Positions 50,601 through 63,797 of a stretch of 64,000 bases of DNA are shown piece after piece. The stretch spans positions 30,852,576 through 30,916,575 of the forward strand of contig NC_053043.1 of NCBI RefSeq assembly GCF_003473485.1, written 5' to 3'. A model generated the notes under the pieces. The model made no database searches. It saw only the letters and a program-made list of their open reading frames with translations, and had not been told where the DNA came from. This DNA comes from Medicago truncatula (Eukaryota; Streptophyta; Magnoliopsida; Fabales; Fabaceae). The position numbers and the translations under genes were made by a program. Positions within the stretch are counted from its first letter, which is position 1; each line of letters begins with the position of its first letter.

Positions 50601-53600
50601 CGTGCTTGGGCGAGAGTAGTACTAGGATGGGTGACCTCCTGGGAAGTCCTTGTGTTGCACCTCTTTTTGCCAAAATTTCGTGTTCTTTTTGTTAATTAGC
50701 GTAATTTTACGTCGTTTTTGAAAAATAAACTTCGATTGTATTTCATTTTTTCCGTTAATTTACGCTACCTAACACTCTATTAGTTAATTAATTAGCGTAG
50801 TTTGACGTCTTTTTTGAAAAATAAATTAGAAATGCATATATACAATTACAACGCTTTACTCTCAGGTGCGATCATACCAGCACTAATGCACCGGATCCCA
50901 TCAGAACTCCGCAGTTAAGCGTGCTTGGGCGAGAGTAGTACTAGGATGGGTGACCTCCTGGGAAGTCCTTGTGTTGCACCTCTTTTTGCCAAAATTTCGT
51001 GTTCTTTTTGTTAATTAGCGTAATTTTACGTCGTTTTTGAAAAATAAACTTCGATTGTATTTCATTTTTTCCGTTAATTTACGCTACCTAACACTCTATT
51101 AGTTAATTAATTAGCGTAGTTTGACGTCTTTTTTGAAAAATAAATTAGAAATGCATATATACAATTACAACGCTTTACTCTCAGGTGCGATCATACCAGC
51201 ACTAATGCACCGGATCCCATCAGAACTCCGCAGTTAAGCGTGCTTGGGCGAGAGTAGTACTAGGATGGGTGACCTCCTGGGAAGTCCTTGTGTTGCACCT
51301 CTTTTTGCCAAAATTTCGTGTTCTTTTTGTTAATTAGCGTAATTTTACGTCGTTTTTGAAAAATAAACTTCGATTGTATTTCATTTTTTCCGTTAATTTA
51401 CGCTACCTAACACTCTATTAGTTAATTAATTAGCGTAGTTTGACGTCTTTTTTGAAAAATAAATTAGAAATGCATATATACAATTACAACGCTTTACTCT
51501 CAGGTGCGATCATACCAGCACTAATGCACCGGATCCCATCAGAACTCCGCAGTTAAGCGTGCTTGGGCGAGAGTAGTACTAGGATGGGTGACCTCCTGGG
51601 AAGTCCTTGTGTTGCACCTCTTTTTGCCAAAATTTCGTGTTCTTTTTGTTAATTAGCGTAATTTTACGTCGTTTTTGAAAAATAAACTTCGATTGTATTT
51701 CATTTTTTCCGTTAATTTACGCTACCTAACACTCTATTAGTTAATTAATTAGCGTAGTTTGACGTCTTTTTTGAAAAATAAATTAGAAATGCATATATAC
51801 AATTACAACGCTTTACTCTCAGGTGCGATCATACCAGCACTAATGCACCGGATCCCATCAGAACTCCGCAGTTAAGCGTGCTTGGGCGAGAGTAGTACTA
51901 GGATGGGTGACCTCCTGGGAAGTCCTTGTGTTGCACCTCTTTTTGCCAAAATTTCGTGTTCTTTTTGTTAATTAGCGTAATTTTACGTCGTTTTTGAAAA
52001 ATAAACTTCGATTGTATTTCATTTTTTCCGTTAATTTACGCTACCTAACACTCTATTAGTTAATTAATTAGCGTAGTTTGACGTCTTTTTTGAAAATAAA
52101 TTAGAAATGCATATATACAATTACAACGCTTTACTCTCAGGTGCGATCATACCAGCACTAATGCACCGGATCCATCAGAACTCCGCAGTTAAGCGTGCTT
52201 GGGCGAGAGTAGTACTAGGATGGGTGACCTCCTGGGAAGTCCTTGTGTTGCACCTCTTTTTGCCAAAATTTCGTGTTCTTTTTGTTAATTAGCGTAATTT
52301 TACGTCGTTTTTGAAAAATAAACTTCGATTGTATTTCATTTTTTCCGTTAATTTACGCTACCTAACACTCTATTAGTTAATTAATTAGCGTAGTTTGACG
52401 TCTTTTTTGAAAAATAAATTAGAAATGCATATATACAATTACAACGCTTTACTCTCAGGTGCGATCATACCAGCACTAATGCACCGGATCCCATCAGAAC
52501 TCCGCAGTTAAGCGTGCTTGGGCGAGAGTAGTACTAGGATGGGTGACCTCCTGGGAAGTCCTTGTGTTGCACCTCTTTTTGCCAAAATTTCGTGTTCTTT
52601 TTGTTAATTAGCGTAATTTTACGTCGTTTTTGAAAAATAAACTTCGATTGTATTTCATTTTTTCCGTTAATTTACGCTACCTAACACTCTATTAGTTAAT
52701 TAATTAGCGTAGTTTGACGTCTTTTTTGAAAAATAAATTAGAAATGCATATATACAATTACAACGCTTTACTCTCAGGTGCGATCATACCAGCACTAATG
52801 CACCGGATCCCATCAGAACTCCGCAGTTAAGCGTGCTTGGGCGAGAGTAGTACTAGGATGGGTGACCTCCTGGGAAGTCCTTGTGTTGCACCTCTTTTTG
52901 CCAAAATTTCGTGTTCTTTTTGTTAATTAGCGTAATTTTACGTCGTTTTTGAAAAATAAACTTCGATTGTATTTCATTTTTTCCGTTAATTTACGCTACC
53001 TAACACTCTATTAGTTAATTAATTAGCGTAGTTTGACGTCTTTTTTGAAAAATAAATTAGAAATGCATATATACAATTACAACGCTTTACTCTCAGGTGC
53101 GATCATACCAGCACTAATGCACCGGATCCCATCAGAACTCCGCAGTTAAGCGTGCTTGGGCGAGAGTAGTACTAGGATGGGTGACCTCCTGGGAAGTCCT
53201 TGTGTTGCACCTCTTTTTGCCAAAATTTCGTGTTCTTTTTGTTAATTAGCGTAATTTTACGTCGTTTTTGAAAATAAACTTCGATTGTATTTCATTTTTT
53301 CCGTTAATTTACGCTACCTAACACTCTATTAGTTAATTAATTAGCGTAGTTTGACGTCTTTTTTGAAAAATAAATTAGAAATGCATATATACAATTACAA
53401 CGCTTTACTCTCAGGTGCGATCATACCAGCACTAATGCACCGGATCCCATCAGAACTCCGCAGTTAAGCGTGCTTGGGCGAGAGTAGTACTAGGATGGGT
53501 GACCTCCTGGGAAGTCCTTGTGTTGCACCTCTTTTTGCCAAAATTTCGTGTTCTTTTTGTTAATTAGCGTAATTTTACGTCGTTTTTGAAAAATAAACTT

Positions 53601-56600
53601 CGATTGTATTTCATTTTTTCCGTTAATTTACGCTACCTAACACTCTATTAGTTAATTAATTAGCGTAGTTTGACGTCTTTTTTGAAAAATAAATTAGAAA
53701 TGCATATATACAATTACAACGCTTTACTCTCAGGTGCGATCATACCAGCACTAATGCACCGGATCCCATCAGAACTCCGCAGTTAAGCGTGCTTGGGCGA
53801 GAGTAGTACTAGGATGGGTGACCTCCTGGGAAGTCCTTGTGTTGCACCTCTTTTTGCCAAAATTTCGTGTTCTTTTTGTTAATTAGCGTAATTTTACGTC
53901 GTTTTTGAAAAATAAACTTCGATTGTATTTCATTTTTTCCGTTAATTTACGCTACCTAACACTCTATTAGTTAATTAATTAGCGTAGTTTGACGTCTTTT
54001 TGAAAAATAAATTAGAAATGCATATATACAATTACAACGCTTTACTCTCAGGTGCGATCATACCAGCACTAATGCACCGGATCCCATCAGAACTCCGCAG
54101 TTAAGCGTGCTTGGGCGAGAGTAGTACTAGGATGGGTGACCTCCTGGGAAGTCCTTGTGTTGCACCTCTTTTTGCCAAAATTTCGTGTTCTTTTTGTTAA
54201 TTAGCGTAATTTTACGTCGTTTTTGAAAATAAACTTCGATTGTATTTCATTTTTTCCGTTAATTTACGCTACCTAACACTCTATTAGTTAATTAATTAGC
54301 GTAGTTTGACGTCTTTTTTGAAAAATAAATTAGAAATGCATATATACAATTACAACGCTTTACTCTCAGGTGCGATCATACCAGCACTAATGCACCGGAT
54401 CCCATCAGAACTCCGCAGTTAAGCGTGCTTGGGCGAGAGTAGTACTAGGATGGGTGACCTCCTGGGAAGTCCTTGTGTTGCACCTCTTTTTGCCAAAATT
54501 TCGTGTTCTTTTTGTTAATTAGCGTAATTTTACGTCGTTTTTGAAAAATAAACTTCGATTGTATTTCATTTTTTCCGTTAATTTACGCTACCTAACACTC
54601 TATTAGTTAATTAATTAGCGTAGTTTGACGTCTTTTTTGAAAAATAAATTAGAAATGCATATATACAATTACAACGCTTTACTCTCAGGTGCGATCATAC
54701 CAGCACTAATGCACCGGATCCCATCAGAACTCCGCAGTTAAGCGTGCTTGGGCGAGAGTAGTACTAGGATGGGTGACCTCCTGGGAAGTCCTTGTGTTGC
54801 ACCTCTTTTTGCCAAAATTTCGTGTTCTTTTTGTTAATTAGCGTAATTTTACGTCGTTTTTGAAAAATAAACTTCGATTGTATTTCATTTTTTCCGTTAA
54901 TTTACGCTACCTAACACTCTATTAGTTAATTAATTAGCGTAGTTTGACGTCTTTTTTGAAAAATAAATTAGAAATGCATATATACAATTACAACGCTTTA
55001 CTCTCAGGTGCGATCATACCAGCACTAATGCACCGGATCCCATCAGAACTCCGCAGTTAAGCGTGCTTGGGCGAGAGTAGTACTAGGATGGGTGACCTCC
55101 TGGGAAGTCCTTGTGTTGCACCTCTTTTTGCCAAAATTTCGTGTTCTTTTTGTTAATTAGCGTAATTTTACGTCGTTTTTGAAAAATAAACTTCGATTGT
55201 ATTTCATTTTTTCCGTTAATTTACGCTACCTAACACTCTATTAGTTAATTAATTAGCGTAGTTTGACGTCTTTTTTGAAAAATAAATTAGAAATGCATAT
55301 ATACAATTACAACGCTTTACTCTCAGGTGCGATCATACCAGCACTAATGCACCGGATCCCATCAGAACTCCGCAGTTAAGCGTGCTTGGGCGAGAGTAGT
55401 ACTAGGATGGGTGACCTCCTGGGAAGTCCTTGTGTTGCACCTCTTTTTGCCAAAATTTCGTGTTCTTTTTGTTAATTAGCGTAATTTTACGTCGTTTTTG
55501 AAAAATAAACTTCGATTGTATTTCATTTTTTCCGTTAATTTACGCTACCTAACACTCTATTAGTTAATTAATTAGCGTAGTTTGACGTCTTTTTTGAAAA
55601 ATAAATTAGAAATGCATATATACAATTACAACGCTTTACTCTCAGGTGCGATCATACCAGCACTAATGCACCGGATCCCATCAGAACTCCGCAGTTAAGC
55701 GTGCTTGGGCGAGAGTAGTACTAGGATGGGTGACCTCCTGGGAAGTCCTTGTGTTGCACCTCTTTTTGCCAAAATTTCGTGTTCTTTTTGTTAATTAGCG
55801 TAATTTTACGTCGTTTTTGAAAAATAAACTTCGATTGTATTTCATTTTTTCCGTTAATTTACGCTACCTAACACTCTATTAGTTAATTAATTAGCGTAGT
55901 TTGACGTCTTTTTTGAAAAATAAATTAGAAATGCATATATACAATTACAACGCTTTACTCTCAGGTGCGATCATACCAGCACTAATGCACCGGATCCCAT
56001 CAGAACTCCGCAGTTAAGCGTGCTTGGGCGAGAGTAGTACTAGGATGGGTGACCTCCTGGGAAGTCCTTGTGTTGCACCTCTTTTTGCCAAAATTTCGTG
56101 TTCTTTTTGTTAATTAGCGTAATTTTACGTCGTTTTTGAAAAATAAACTTCGATTGTATTTCATTTTTTCCGTTAATTTACGCTACCTAACACTCTATTA
56201 GTTAATTAATTAGCGTAGTTTGACGTCTTTTTTGAAAAATAAATTAGAAATGCATATATACAATTACAACGCTTTACTCTCAGGTGCGATCATACCAGCA
56301 CTAATGCACCGGATCCCATCAGAACTCCGCAGTTAAGCGTGCTTGGGCGAGAGTAGTACTAGGATGGGTGACCTCCTGGGAAGTCCTTGTGTTGCACCTC
56401 TTTTTGCCAAAATTTCGTGTTCTTTTTGTTAATTAGCGTAATTTTACGTCGTTTTTGAAAAATAAACTTCGATTGTATTTCATTTTTTCCGTTAATTTAC
56501 GCTACCTAACACTCTATTAGTTAATTAATTAGCGTAGTTTGACGTCTTTTTTGAAAAATAAATTAGAAATGCATATATACAATTACAACGCTTTACTCTC

Positions 56601-59600
56601 AGGTGCGATCATACCAGCACTAATGCACCGGATCCCATCAGAACTCCGCAGTTAAGCGTGCTTGGGCGAGAGTAGTACTAGGATGGGTGACCTCCTGGGA
56701 AGTCCTTGTGTTGCACCTCTTTTTGCCAAAATTTCGTGTTCTTTTTGTTAATTAGCGTAATTTTACGTCGTTTTTGAAAAATAAACTTCGATTGTATTTC
56801 ATTTTTTCCGTTAATTTACGCTACCTAACACTCTATTAGTTAATTAATTAGCGTAGTTTGACGTCTTTTTTGAAAAATAAATTAGAAATGCATATATACA
56901 ATTACAACGCTTTACTCTCAGGTGCGATCATACCAGCACTAATGCACCGGATCCCATCAGAACTCCGCAGTTAAGCGTGCTTGGGCGAGAGTAGTACTAG
57001 GATGGGTGACCTCCTGGGAAGTCCTTGTGTTGCACCTCTTTTTGCCAAAATTTCGTGTTCTTTTTGTTAATTAGCGTAATTTTACGTCGTTTTTGAAAAA
57101 TAAACTTCGATTGTATTTCATTTTTTCCGTTAATTTACGCTACCTAACACTCTATTAGTTAATTAATTAGCGTAGTTTGACGTCTTTTTTGAAAAATAAA
57201 TTAGAAATGCATATATACAATTACAACGCTTTACTCTCAGGTGCGATCATACCAGCACTAATGCACCGGATCCCATCAGAACTCCGCAGTTAAGCGTGCT
57301 TGGGCGAGAGTAGTACTAGGATGGGTGACCTCCTGGGAAGTCCTTGTGTTGCACCTCTTTTTGCCAAAATTTCGTGTTCTTTTTGTTAATTAGCGTAATT
57401 TTACGTCGTTTTTGAAAAATAAACTTCGATTGTATTTCATTTTTTCCGTTAATTTACGCTACCTAACACTCTATTAGTTAATTAATTAGCGTAGTTTGAC
57501 GTCTTTTTTGAAAAATAAATTAGAAATGCATATATACAATTACAACGCTTTACTCTCAGGTGCGATCATACCAGCACTAATGCACCGGATCCCATCAGAA
57601 CTCCGCAGTTAAGCGTGCTTGGGCGAGAGTAGTACTAGGATGGGTGACCTCCTGGGAAGTCCTTGTGTTGCACCTCTTTTTGCCAAAATTTCGTGTTCTT
57701 TTTGTTAATTAGCGTAATTTTACGTCGTTTTTGAAAAATAAACTTCGATTGTATTTCATTTTTTCCGTTAATTTACGCTACCTAACACTCTATTAGTTAA
57801 TTAATTAGCGTAGTTTGACGTCTTTTTTGAAAAATAAATTAGAAATGCATATATACAATTACAACGCTTTACTCTCAGGTGCGATCATACCAGCACTAAT
57901 GCACCGGATCCCATCAGAACTCCGCAGTTAAGCGTGCTTGGGCGAGAGTAGTACTAGGATGGGTGACCTCCTGGGAAGTCCTTGTGTTGCACCTCTTTTT
58001 GCCAAAATTTCGTGTTCTTTTTGTTAATTAGCGTAATTTTACGTCGTTTTTGAAAAATAAACTTCGATTGTATTTCATTTTTTCCGTTAATTTACGCTAC
58101 CTAACACTCTATTAGTTAATTAATTAGCGTAGTTTGACGTCTTTTTTGAAAAATAAATTAGAAATGCATATATACAATTACAACGCTTTACTCTCAGGTG
58201 CGATCATACCAGCACTAATGCACCGGATCCCATCAGAACTCCGCAGTTAAGCGTGCTTGGGCGAGAGTAGTACTAGGATGGGTGACCTCCTGGGAAGTCC
58301 TTGTGTTGCACCTCTTTTTGCCAAAATTTCGTGTTCTTTTTGTTAATTAGCGTAATTTTACGTCGTTTTTGAAAAATAAACTTCGATTGTATTTCATTTT
58401 TTCCGTTAATTTACGCTACCTAACACTCTATTAGTTAATTAATTAGCGTAGTTTGACGTCTTTTTTGAAAAATAAATTAGAAATGCATATATACAATTAC
58501 AACGCTTTACTCTCAGGTGCGATCATACCAGCACTAATGCACCGGATCCCATCAGAACTCCGCAGTTAAGCGTGCTTGGGCGAGAGTAGTACTAGGATGG
58601 GTGACCTCCTGGGAAGTCCTTGTGTTGCACCTCTTTTTGCCAAAATTTCGTGTTCTTTTTGTTAATTAGCGTAATTTTACGTCGTTTTTGAAAAATAAAC
58701 TTCGATTGTATTTCATTTTTTCCGTTAATTTACGCTACCTAACACTCTATTAGTTAATTAATTAGCGTAGTTTGACGTCTTTTTTGAAAATAAATTAGAA
58801 ATGCATATATACAATTACAACGCTTTACTCTCAGGTGCGATCATACCAGCACTAATGCACCGGATCCCATCAGAACTCCGCAGTTAAGCGTGCTTGGGCG
58901 AGAGTAGTACTAGGATGGGTGACCTCCTGGGAAGTCCTTGTGTTGCACCTCTTTTTGCCAAAATTTCGTGTTCTTTTTGTTAATTAGCGTAATTTTACGT
59001 CGTTTTTGAAAAATAAACTTCGATTGTATTTCATTTTTTCCGTTAATTTACGCTACCTAACACTCTATTAGTTAATTAATTAGCGTAGTTTGACGTCTTT
59101 TTTGAAAAATAAATTAGAAATGCATATATACAATTACAACGCTTTACTCTCAGGTGCGATCATACCAGCACTAATGCACCGGATCCCATCAGAACTCCGC
59201 AGTTAAGCGTGCTTGGGCGAGAGTAGTACTAGGATGGGTGACCTCCTGGGAAGTCCTTGTGTTGCACCTCTTTTTGCCAAAATTTCGTGTTCTTTTTGTT
59301 AATTAGCGTAATTTTACGTCGTTTTTGAAAAATAAACTTCGATTGTATTTCATTTTTTCCGTTAATTTACGCTACCTAACACTCTATTAGTTAATTAATT
59401 AGCGTAGTTTGACGTCTTTTTTGAAAAATAAATTAGAAATGCATATATACAATTACAACGCTTTACTCTCAGGTGCGATCATACCAGCACTAATGCACCG
59501 GATCCCATCAGAACTCCGCAGTTAAGCGTGCTTGGGCGAGAGTAGTACTAGGATGGGTGACCTCCTGGGAAGTCCTTGTGTTGCACCTCTTTTTGCCAAA

Positions 59601-62600
59601 ATTTCGTGTTCTTTTTGTTAATTAGCGTAATTTTACGTCGTTTTTGAAAAATAAACTTCGATTGTATTTCATTTTTTCCGTTAATTTACGCTACCTAACA
59701 CTCTATTAGTTAATTAATTAGCGTAGTTTGACGTCTTTTTTGAAAAATAAATTAGAAATGCATATATACAATTACAACGCTTTACTCTCAGGTGCGATCA
59801 TACCAGCACTAATGCACCGGATCCCATCAGAACTCCGCAGTTAAGCGTGCTTGGGCGAGAGTAGTACTAGGATGGGTGACCTCCTGGGAAGTCCTTGTGT
59901 TGCACCTCTTTTTGCCAAAATTTCGTGTTCTTTTTGTTAATTAGCGTAATTTTACGTCGTTTTTGAAAAATAAACTTCGATTGTATTTCATTTTTTCCGT
60001 TAATTTACGCTACCTAACACTCTATTAGTTAATTAATTAGCGTAGTTTGACGTCTTTTTTGAAAAATAAATTAGAAATGCATATATACAATTACAACGCT
60101 TTACTCTCAGGTGCGATCATACCAGCACTAATGCACCGGATCCCATCAGAACTCCGCAGTTAAGCGTGCTTGGGCGAGAGTAGTACTAGGATGGGTGACC
60201 TCCTGGGAAGTCCTTGTGTTGCACCTCTTTTTGCCAAAATTTCGTGTTCTTTTTGTTAATTAGCGTAATTTTACGTCGTTTTTGAAAAATAAACTTCGAT
60301 TGTATTTCATTTTTTCCGTTAATTTACGCTACCTAACACTCTATTAGTTAATTAATTAGCGTAGTTTGACGTCTTTTTTGAAAAATAAATTAGAAATGCA
60401 TATATACAATTACAACGCTTTACTCTCAGGTGCGATCATACCAGCACTAATGCACCGGATCCCATCAGAACTCCGCAGTTAAGCGTGCTTGGGCGAGAGT
60501 AGTACTAGGATGGGTGACCTCCTGGGAAGTCCTTGTGTTGCACCTCTTTTTGCCAAAATTTCGTGTTCTTTTTGTTAATTAGCGTAATTTTACGTCGTTT
60601 TTGAAAAATAAACTTCGATTGTATTTCATTTTTTCCGTTAATTTACGCTACCTAACACTCTATTAGTTAATTAATTAGCGTAGTTTGACGTCTTTTTTGA
60701 AAAATAAATTAGAAATGCATATATACAATTACAACGCTTTACTCTCAGGTGCGATCATACCAGCACTAATGCACCGGATCCCATCAGAACTCCGCAGTTA
60801 AGCGTGCTTGGGCGAGAGTAGTACTAGGATGGGTGACCTCCTGGGAAGTCCTTGTGTTGCACCTCTTTTTGCCAAAATTTCGTGTTCTTTTTGTTAATTA
60901 GCGTAATTTTACGTCGTTTTTGAAAAATAAACTTCGATTGTATTTCATTTTTTCCGTTAATTTACGCTACCTAACACTCTATTAGTTAATTAATTAGCGT
61001 AGTTTGACGTCTTTTTTGAAAAATAAATTAGAAATGCATATATACAATTACAACGCTTTACTCTCAGGTGCGATCATACCAGCACTAATGCACCGGATCC
61101 CATCAGAACTCCGCAGTTAAGCGTGCTTGGGCGAGAGTAGTACTAGGATGGGTGACCTCCTGGGAAGTCCTTGTGTTGCACCTCTTTTTGCCAAAATTTC
61201 GTGTTCTTTTTGTTAATTAGCGTAATTTTACGTCGTTTTTGAAAAATAAACTTCGATTGTATTTCATTTTTTCCGTTAATTTACGCTACCTAACACTCTA
61301 TTAGTTAATTAATTAGCGTAGTTTGACGTCTTTTTTGAAAAATAAATTAGAAATGCATATATACAATTACAACGCTTTACTCTCAGGTGCGATCATACCA
61401 GCACTAATGCACCGGATCCCATCAGAACTCCGCAGTTAAGCGTGCTTGGGCGAGAGTAGTACTAGGATGGGTGACCTCCTGGGAAGTCCTTGTGTTGCAC
61501 CTCTTTTTGCCAAAATTTCGTGTTCTTTTTGTTAATTAGCGTAATTTTACGTCGTTTTTGAAAAATAAACTTCGATTGTATTTCATTTTTTCCGTTAATT
61601 TACGCTACCTAACACTCTATTAGTTAATTAATTAGCGTAGTTTGACGTCTTTTTTGAAAAATAAATTAGAAATGCATATATACAATTACAACGCTTTACT
61701 CTCAGGTGCGATCATACCAGCACTAATGCACCGGATCCCATCAGAACTCCGCAGTTAAGCGTGCTTGGGCGAGAGTAGTACTAGGATGGGTGACCTCCTG
61801 GGAAGTCCTTGTGTTGCACCTCTTTTTGCCAAAATTTCGTGTTCTTTTTGTTAATTAGCGTAATTTTACGTCGTTTTTGAAAAATAAACTTCGATTGTAT
61901 TTCATTTTTTCCGTTAATTTACGCTACCTAACACTCTATTAGTTAATTAATTAGCGTAGTTTGACGTCTTTTTTGAAAAATAAATTAGAAATGCATATAT
62001 ACAATTACAACGCTTTACTCTCAGGTGCGATCATACCAGCACTAATGCACCGGATCCCATCAGAACTCCGCAGTTAAGCGTGCTTGGGCGAGAGTAGTAC
62101 TAGGATGGGTGACCTCCTGGGAAGTCCTTGTGTTGCACCTCTTTTTGCCAAAATTTCGTGTTCTTTTTGTTAATTAGCGTAATTTTACGTCGTTTTTGAA
62201 AAATAAACTTCGATTGTATTTCATTTTTTCCGTTAATTTACGCTACCTAACACTCTATTAGTTAATTAATTAGCGTAGTTTGACGTCTTTTTTGAAAAAT
62301 AAATTAGAAATGCATATATACAATTACAACGCTTTACTCTCAGGTGCGATCATACCAGCACTAATGCACCGGATCCCATCAGAACTCCGCAGTTAAGCGT
62401 GCTTGGGCGAGAGTAGTACTAGGATGGGTGACCTCCTGGGAAGTCCTTGTGTTGCACCTCTTTTTGCCAAAATTTCGTGTTCTTTTTGTTAATTAGCGTA
62501 ATTTTACGTCGTTTTTGAAAAATAAACTTCGATTGTATTTCATTTTTTCCGTTAATTTACGCTACCTAACACTCTATTAGTTAATTAATTAGCGTAGTTT

Positions 62601-63418
62601 GACGTCTTTTTTGAAAAATAAATTAGAAATGCATATATACAATTACAACGCTTTACTCTCAGGTGCGATCATACCAGCACTAATGCACCGGATCCCATCA
62701 GAACTCCGCAGTTAAGCGTGCTTGGGCGAGAGTAGTACTAGGATGGGTGACCTCCTGGGAAGTCCTTGTGTTGCACCTCTTTTTGCCAAAATTTCGTGTT
62801 CTTTTTGTTAATTAGCGTAATTTTACGTCGTTTTTGAAAAATAAACTTCGATTGTATTTCATTTTTTCCGTTAATTTACGCTACCTAACACTCTATTAGT
62901 TAATTAATTAGCGTAGTTTGACGTCTTTTTTGAAAAATAAATTAGAAATGCATATATACAATTACAACGCTTTACTCTCAGGTGCGATCATACCAGCACT
63001 AATGCACCGGATCCCATCAGAACTCCGCAGTTAAGCGTGCTTGGGCGAGAGTAGTACTAGGATGGGTGACCTCCTGGGAAGTCCTTGTGTTGCACCTCTT
63101 TTTGCCAAAATTTCGTGTTCTTTTTGTTAATTAGCGTAATTTTACGTCGTTTTTGAAAAATAAACTTCGATTGTATTTCATTTTTTCCGTTAATTTACGC
63201 TACCTAACACTCTATTAGTTAATTAATTAGCGTAGTTTGACGTCTTTTTTGAAAAATAAATTAGAAATGCATATATACAATTACAACGCTTTACTCTCAG
63301 GTGCGATCATACCAGCACTAATGCACCGGATCCCATCAGAACTCCGCAGTTAAGCGTGCTTGGGCGAGAGTAGTACTAGGATGGGTGACCTCCTGGGAAG
63401 TCCTTGTGTTGCACCTCT
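47674..63418 (+). rRNA. 5S genes 157-206, uniform long units
   Basis: Starts: 47674, 47993, 48312, 48631, 48950, 49269, 49588, 49907, 50226, 50545, 50864, 51183, 51502, 51821, 52139, 52457, 52776, 53095, 53413, 53732, 54050, 54368, 54687, 55006, 55325, 55644, 55963, 56282, 56601, 56920, 57239, 57558, 57877, 58196, 58515, 58833, 59152, 59471, 59790, 60109, 60428, 60747, 61066, 61385, 61704, 62023, 62342, 62661, 62980, 63299. Forty-four of 50 intervals are exactly 319 bp, and the last 15, up to the truncated gene, are all 319. The only gene change seen is at 52139. Confidence 0.97.
52139..52257 (+). rRNA. 5S gene 171, 119 nt (CCC to CC)
   Basis: It has the recurrent one-C loss at positions 34-36 within an otherwise very clean section, preceded by a one-A loss in the second subrepeat. 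It opens a spurious frame at 52,107-52,292. Confidence 0.9.
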
Positions 63419-63617
63419 TTTTGCCAAAATTTCGTGTTCTTTTTGTTAATTAGCGTAATTTTACGTCGTTTTTGAAAAATAAACTTCGATTGTATTTCAT
63501 TTTTTCCGTTAATTTACGCTACCTAACACTCTATTAGTTAATTAATTAGCGTAGTTTGACGTCTTTTTTGAAAAATAAATTAGAAATGCATATATACAAT
63601 TACAACGCTTTACTCTC

Positions 63618-63660
63618 AGGTGCGATCATACCAGCACTAATGCACCGGATCCCATCAGAA
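63618..63660 (+). pseudogene. Truncated last 5S gene (43 nt), array terminus
   Basis: The copy has an intact upstream promoter and matches the consensus for gene positions 1-43, then switches abruptly to unrelated sequence. The break may be one base later, since the next base is C in both. The A box, intermediate element and C box are all missing, so it cannot be transcribed as 5S. CATCAG at 63,653-63,658 is repeated at 63,666-63,671 just past the junction. Confidence 0.93.
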
Positions 63661-63748
63661 CACAACATCAGCAACAACATAGCAGCAGTCCAAAAAACAT
63701 TTCCAAAACGGCTGATTTTGCTTTTCATTCTTCAATCTTCCCCATTTT

Positions 63749-63764
63749 CTTTCTCCCCCTTTGT
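63749..63764 (-). other. Purine tract, possible LTR-retroelement relic
   Basis: On the minus strand the sequence reads ACAAAGGGGGAGAAAG, downstream of the partial frame. Tracts of this kind prime plus-strand synthesis in plant LTR retroelements, including Copia/Sirevirus types. No long terminal repeat follows before the rDNA junction about 88 bp away, so at most this is a fragment. The family cannot be settled from this window. Confidence 0.25.
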
Positions 63765-63797
63765 TTCATCAAAAAGGAGAATGAGCCACCAAGCTTG

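Larger units (their letters stand above)
1..63660 (+). repeat. 5S rDNA tandem array (207 gene copies, right end present)
   Basis: This is a direct head-to-tail array of 5S rRNA genes on one strand, entering from beyond the left edge and ending inside a gene at 63,660. I followed every unit: 207 gene starts, 206 complete gene-to-gene intervals, of which 62 are short type (284 bp consensus) and 144 long type (319 bp consensus). No other sequence interrupts it. Base 1 is the last nucleotide of a gene lying outside the window. Each intact gene carries one GGATCC, so BamHI would give a ladder of about 284 and 319 bp steps, as is usual for plant 5S arrays. Copies are nearly identical, which fits concerted evolution by unequal exchange and gene conversion, or recent amplification. 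Confidence 0.99.

Noticed and set aside
40315-52292. Identical small open frames at 40315-40518, 46339-46554 and 52107-52292
   Set aside because: The cause is the same one-C loss in a 5S gene. Repetition reflects the tandem array, not a conserved protein family.
1-63660. CRISPR array or other prokaryotic repeat system
   Set aside because: The repeats contain a complete plant-type 5S rRNA gene with polymerase III signals. The spacers are near-identical rather than unique, and no cas-like gene is present.
1-63660. Satellite DNA or 5S-derived SINE (Cassandra-like) array
   Set aside because: The units keep the whole 120-nt gene, full internal promoter, upstream plant 5S elements and terminator. 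No terminal repeats, primer-binding site or poly-A tails are seen.
1-63660. Spacer inserts or transposons nested in the array
   Set aside because: All 206 gene-to-gene intervals fall between 272 and 319 bp and are explained by the two spacer classes plus small indels, leaving no room for an insertion.
1-63660. A hidden undescribed system within the array
   Set aside because: I read the units on both strands and found only the 5S gene, its control signals, the subrepeat and the inverted motifs. The unusual points are structural and evolutionary, not a new gene system.
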